Source: Aquirufa aurantiipilula (GTDB lineage: Bacteria; Bacteroidota; Bacteroidia; Cytophagales; Spirosomataceae). From it: a DNA stretch of 64,000 nt. The notes beneath the pieces were generated by a model. That model made no database searches. It saw nothing but the letters and a program-made list of their open reading frames with translations, and was not told where the DNA came from. Location of the stretch: the NCBI RefSeq assembly GCF_019923745.1, contig NZ_JAANOG010000004.1, positions 124,001-188,000 on the forward strand, written 5' to 3'. Shown piece after piece: positions 63,001 through 64,000 of this stretch (positions are counted from its first letter, which is position 1; the number at the start of each line of letters is the position of its first letter). The position numbers and the translations under genes are program-made.

Positions 63001-64000
63001 TTAAGAATCAAATTCTACAACCGCCTTGATGACTGCTTGCGCAGGATCTAAAAAGGATTCAAAATGAGTAGATACATCTTGAAATTTAGTGCGATGAGTA
63101 ATGAAGTCTTTGGTATGTATTAAACCTTTTTTCATACAATCCATCACCCATTCAAAATCGCTTCGTGTGGCATTTCTACTACTCATCAAAGTTCCCTCTC
63201 GCTTGTGAAATTCTGGATGGGAGAATTGAACATGGTCTAATTGTAAACCTACCAGAATGTATTTACCTCCGTGAGCCATGTACTGAAAACTAGAATCAAT
63301 AGCTTTTTTATTTCCTGTGGCATCAATGATGACTTGCGGCATATCACCCTGAGTGATTTCTTGCAAACGCGCCATCACATCCTCTTGACCCACTTGAATC
63401 GTATGTGAAATTCCCACTACATTTCTACTGAATTCCAATCTGCCTTCATTCACGTCTAAAGCAATCACTTGTCCGCCCGCAATGCGCGCCATTTCCATCA
63501 CTCCTAATCCAATAGGTCCAGCACCCACCACCAAGACCCAATCATTCTTTTTTATGTCTGCTCGTCGAACCCCATGGGCACCGATAGACAAAGGTTCTAA
63601 TAAGGTATATTCGTCTAGGCTGAGTTGTTCGTCATAGACCAAAGCTTCAATAGGAACTTGCAAATATTCTCGCATAGCGCCATCTTCATGTACGCCTAGT
63701 ACGCTAAGTGTCTGACAGCAATTGGTTTTACCTTGTCGACAAGCCACGCATTTTCCACAAGAATAGTAGGGAATGACACTAACGTTGGCTCCGATGGGAA
63801 TTTTAGATCCAGAACTAATCTCCACGATTTCACCTACAAATTCATGTCCTAAGATACGAGGGTAGGAAAAAAAGGGTTGTGTCCCTTCAAAAGCATGCAA
63901 ATCTGTTCCACAAATACCCACTTGTTTAATCTTAAGAATGGCCATGCCATCTTTCAATTTGGGTCTTTCAGACTCTTGGTATTTCCATTCAAATGGGGTG
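63001..64000 (-). CDS. Zinc-dependent sugar/polyol dehydrogenase, MDR family, truncated at the window edge
   Basis: The frame stays open to the right edge, reading TPFEWKYQESERPKLKDGMA ahead of the family core, so the start lies just outside. 333 residues are visible. The catalytic zinc site is in GICGTDLHAFEG and GHEFVGEIV; the structural zinc site has the four Cys in CGKCVACRQGKTNCC. The NAD motif is VVGAGPIGLGVMEMA. It resembles RspB and L-galactonate/fuconate-type dehydrogenases (HPEFHKREGTLMSSRNAT is typical). A sugar-acid or polyol substrate is inferred. Confidence 0.85.
   Translation of the reverse strand, partial: TPFEWKYQESERPKLKDGMAILKIKQVGICGTDLHAFEGTQPFFSYPRILGHEFVGEIVEISSGSKIPIGANVSVIPYYSCGKCVACRQGKTNCCQTLSVLGVHEDGAMREYLQVPIEALVYDEQLSLDEYTLLEPLSIGAHGVRRADIKKNDWVLVVGAGPIGLGVMEMARIAGGQVIALDVNEGRLEFSRNVVGISHTIQVGQEDVMARLQEITQGDMPQVIIDATGNKKAIDSSFQYMAHGGKYILVGLQLDHVQFSHPEFHKREGTLMSSRNATRSDFEWVMDCMKKGLIHTKDFITHRTKFQDVSTHFESFLDPAQAVIKAVVEFDS

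Overview
The window looks like a chromosomal segment of a Bacteroidota bacterium, most likely a Cytophagales relative (freshwater Spirosomataceae type). The grounds are the type IX secretion genes (PorP/SprF-like protein and a gliding-motility C-terminal domain protein), a GT3 glycogen synthase, a DUF4954 protein, the Bacteroidota form of amidophosphoribosyltransferase, low GC, and promoters of the TTG-N19/20-TAnnTTTG class. No phage, plasmid, transposase, CRISPR, rRNA or tRNA gene was recognised. Almost all of the sequence is coding; both end genes are cut by the window.

Layout. 1-2.3 kb: the end of a GH106-like rhamnosidase coupled to an AlkD-type DNA glycosylase. 2.3-5.1 kb: a minus-strand pair of GT3 glycogen synthase and Tat-type aspartylglucosaminidase. 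5.2-9.2 kb: penicillin acylase, a small membrane protein, OmpH/Skp and SmpB. 9.2-11.1 kb: minus-strand tag, polyprenol-phosphate mannosyltransferase, hemJ. 11.2-13.4 kb: a cobalamin riboswitch driving a BtuB-like receptor, followed by a block of palindromes. 13.6-15.0 kb: fabI with a DUF4833-like gene. 15.1-19.8 kb: the rimP-nusA-infB operon behind a promoter and a terminator-like leader hairpin. 19.9-27.7 kb: a surface region with Wzz- and Wza-like export proteins, PorP/SprF and a large T9SS cargo. 27.8-34.2 kb: purF, nuoN and uvrA. 34.2-38.8 kb: outer membrane protein, nrdB, HupE-like protein, GMC oxidoreductase, DUF4440-like protein. 38.7-41.8 kb: bioF-bioD-bioA. 42.1-44.4 kb: rho and a DOPA-dioxygenase-like gene. 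44.4-49.6 kb: rocD and a two-gene beta-oxidation operon. 49.7-54.3 kb: gcvP and a secreted M28 peptidase. 54.5-54.7 kb: a structured element with terminal inverted repeats. 54.7-58.3 kb: a coupled GH130-VOC-DUF4954 operon. 58.5-64 kb: sugar isomerase, an ABC exporter operon with a LolA-like protein, and a zinc sugar dehydrogenase.

Most genes are housekeeping or ordinary accessory genes of this phylum. The less explained material is largely non-coding. It includes a dispersed family of 33-nt palindromes (15-nt arms, 3-nt loop) with paired arm substitutions, an inside-out copy of the same palindrome, a roughly 160-nt structured element bounded by 11-bp inverted repeats, and leader structures in front of rimP and btuB. 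Among the proteins, the best candidates for unknown function are the DUF4954 protein in its operon with GH130, and the LolA-like protein with its own ABC exporter. I saw no clear sign of a wholly new multi-gene system such as a defence island.
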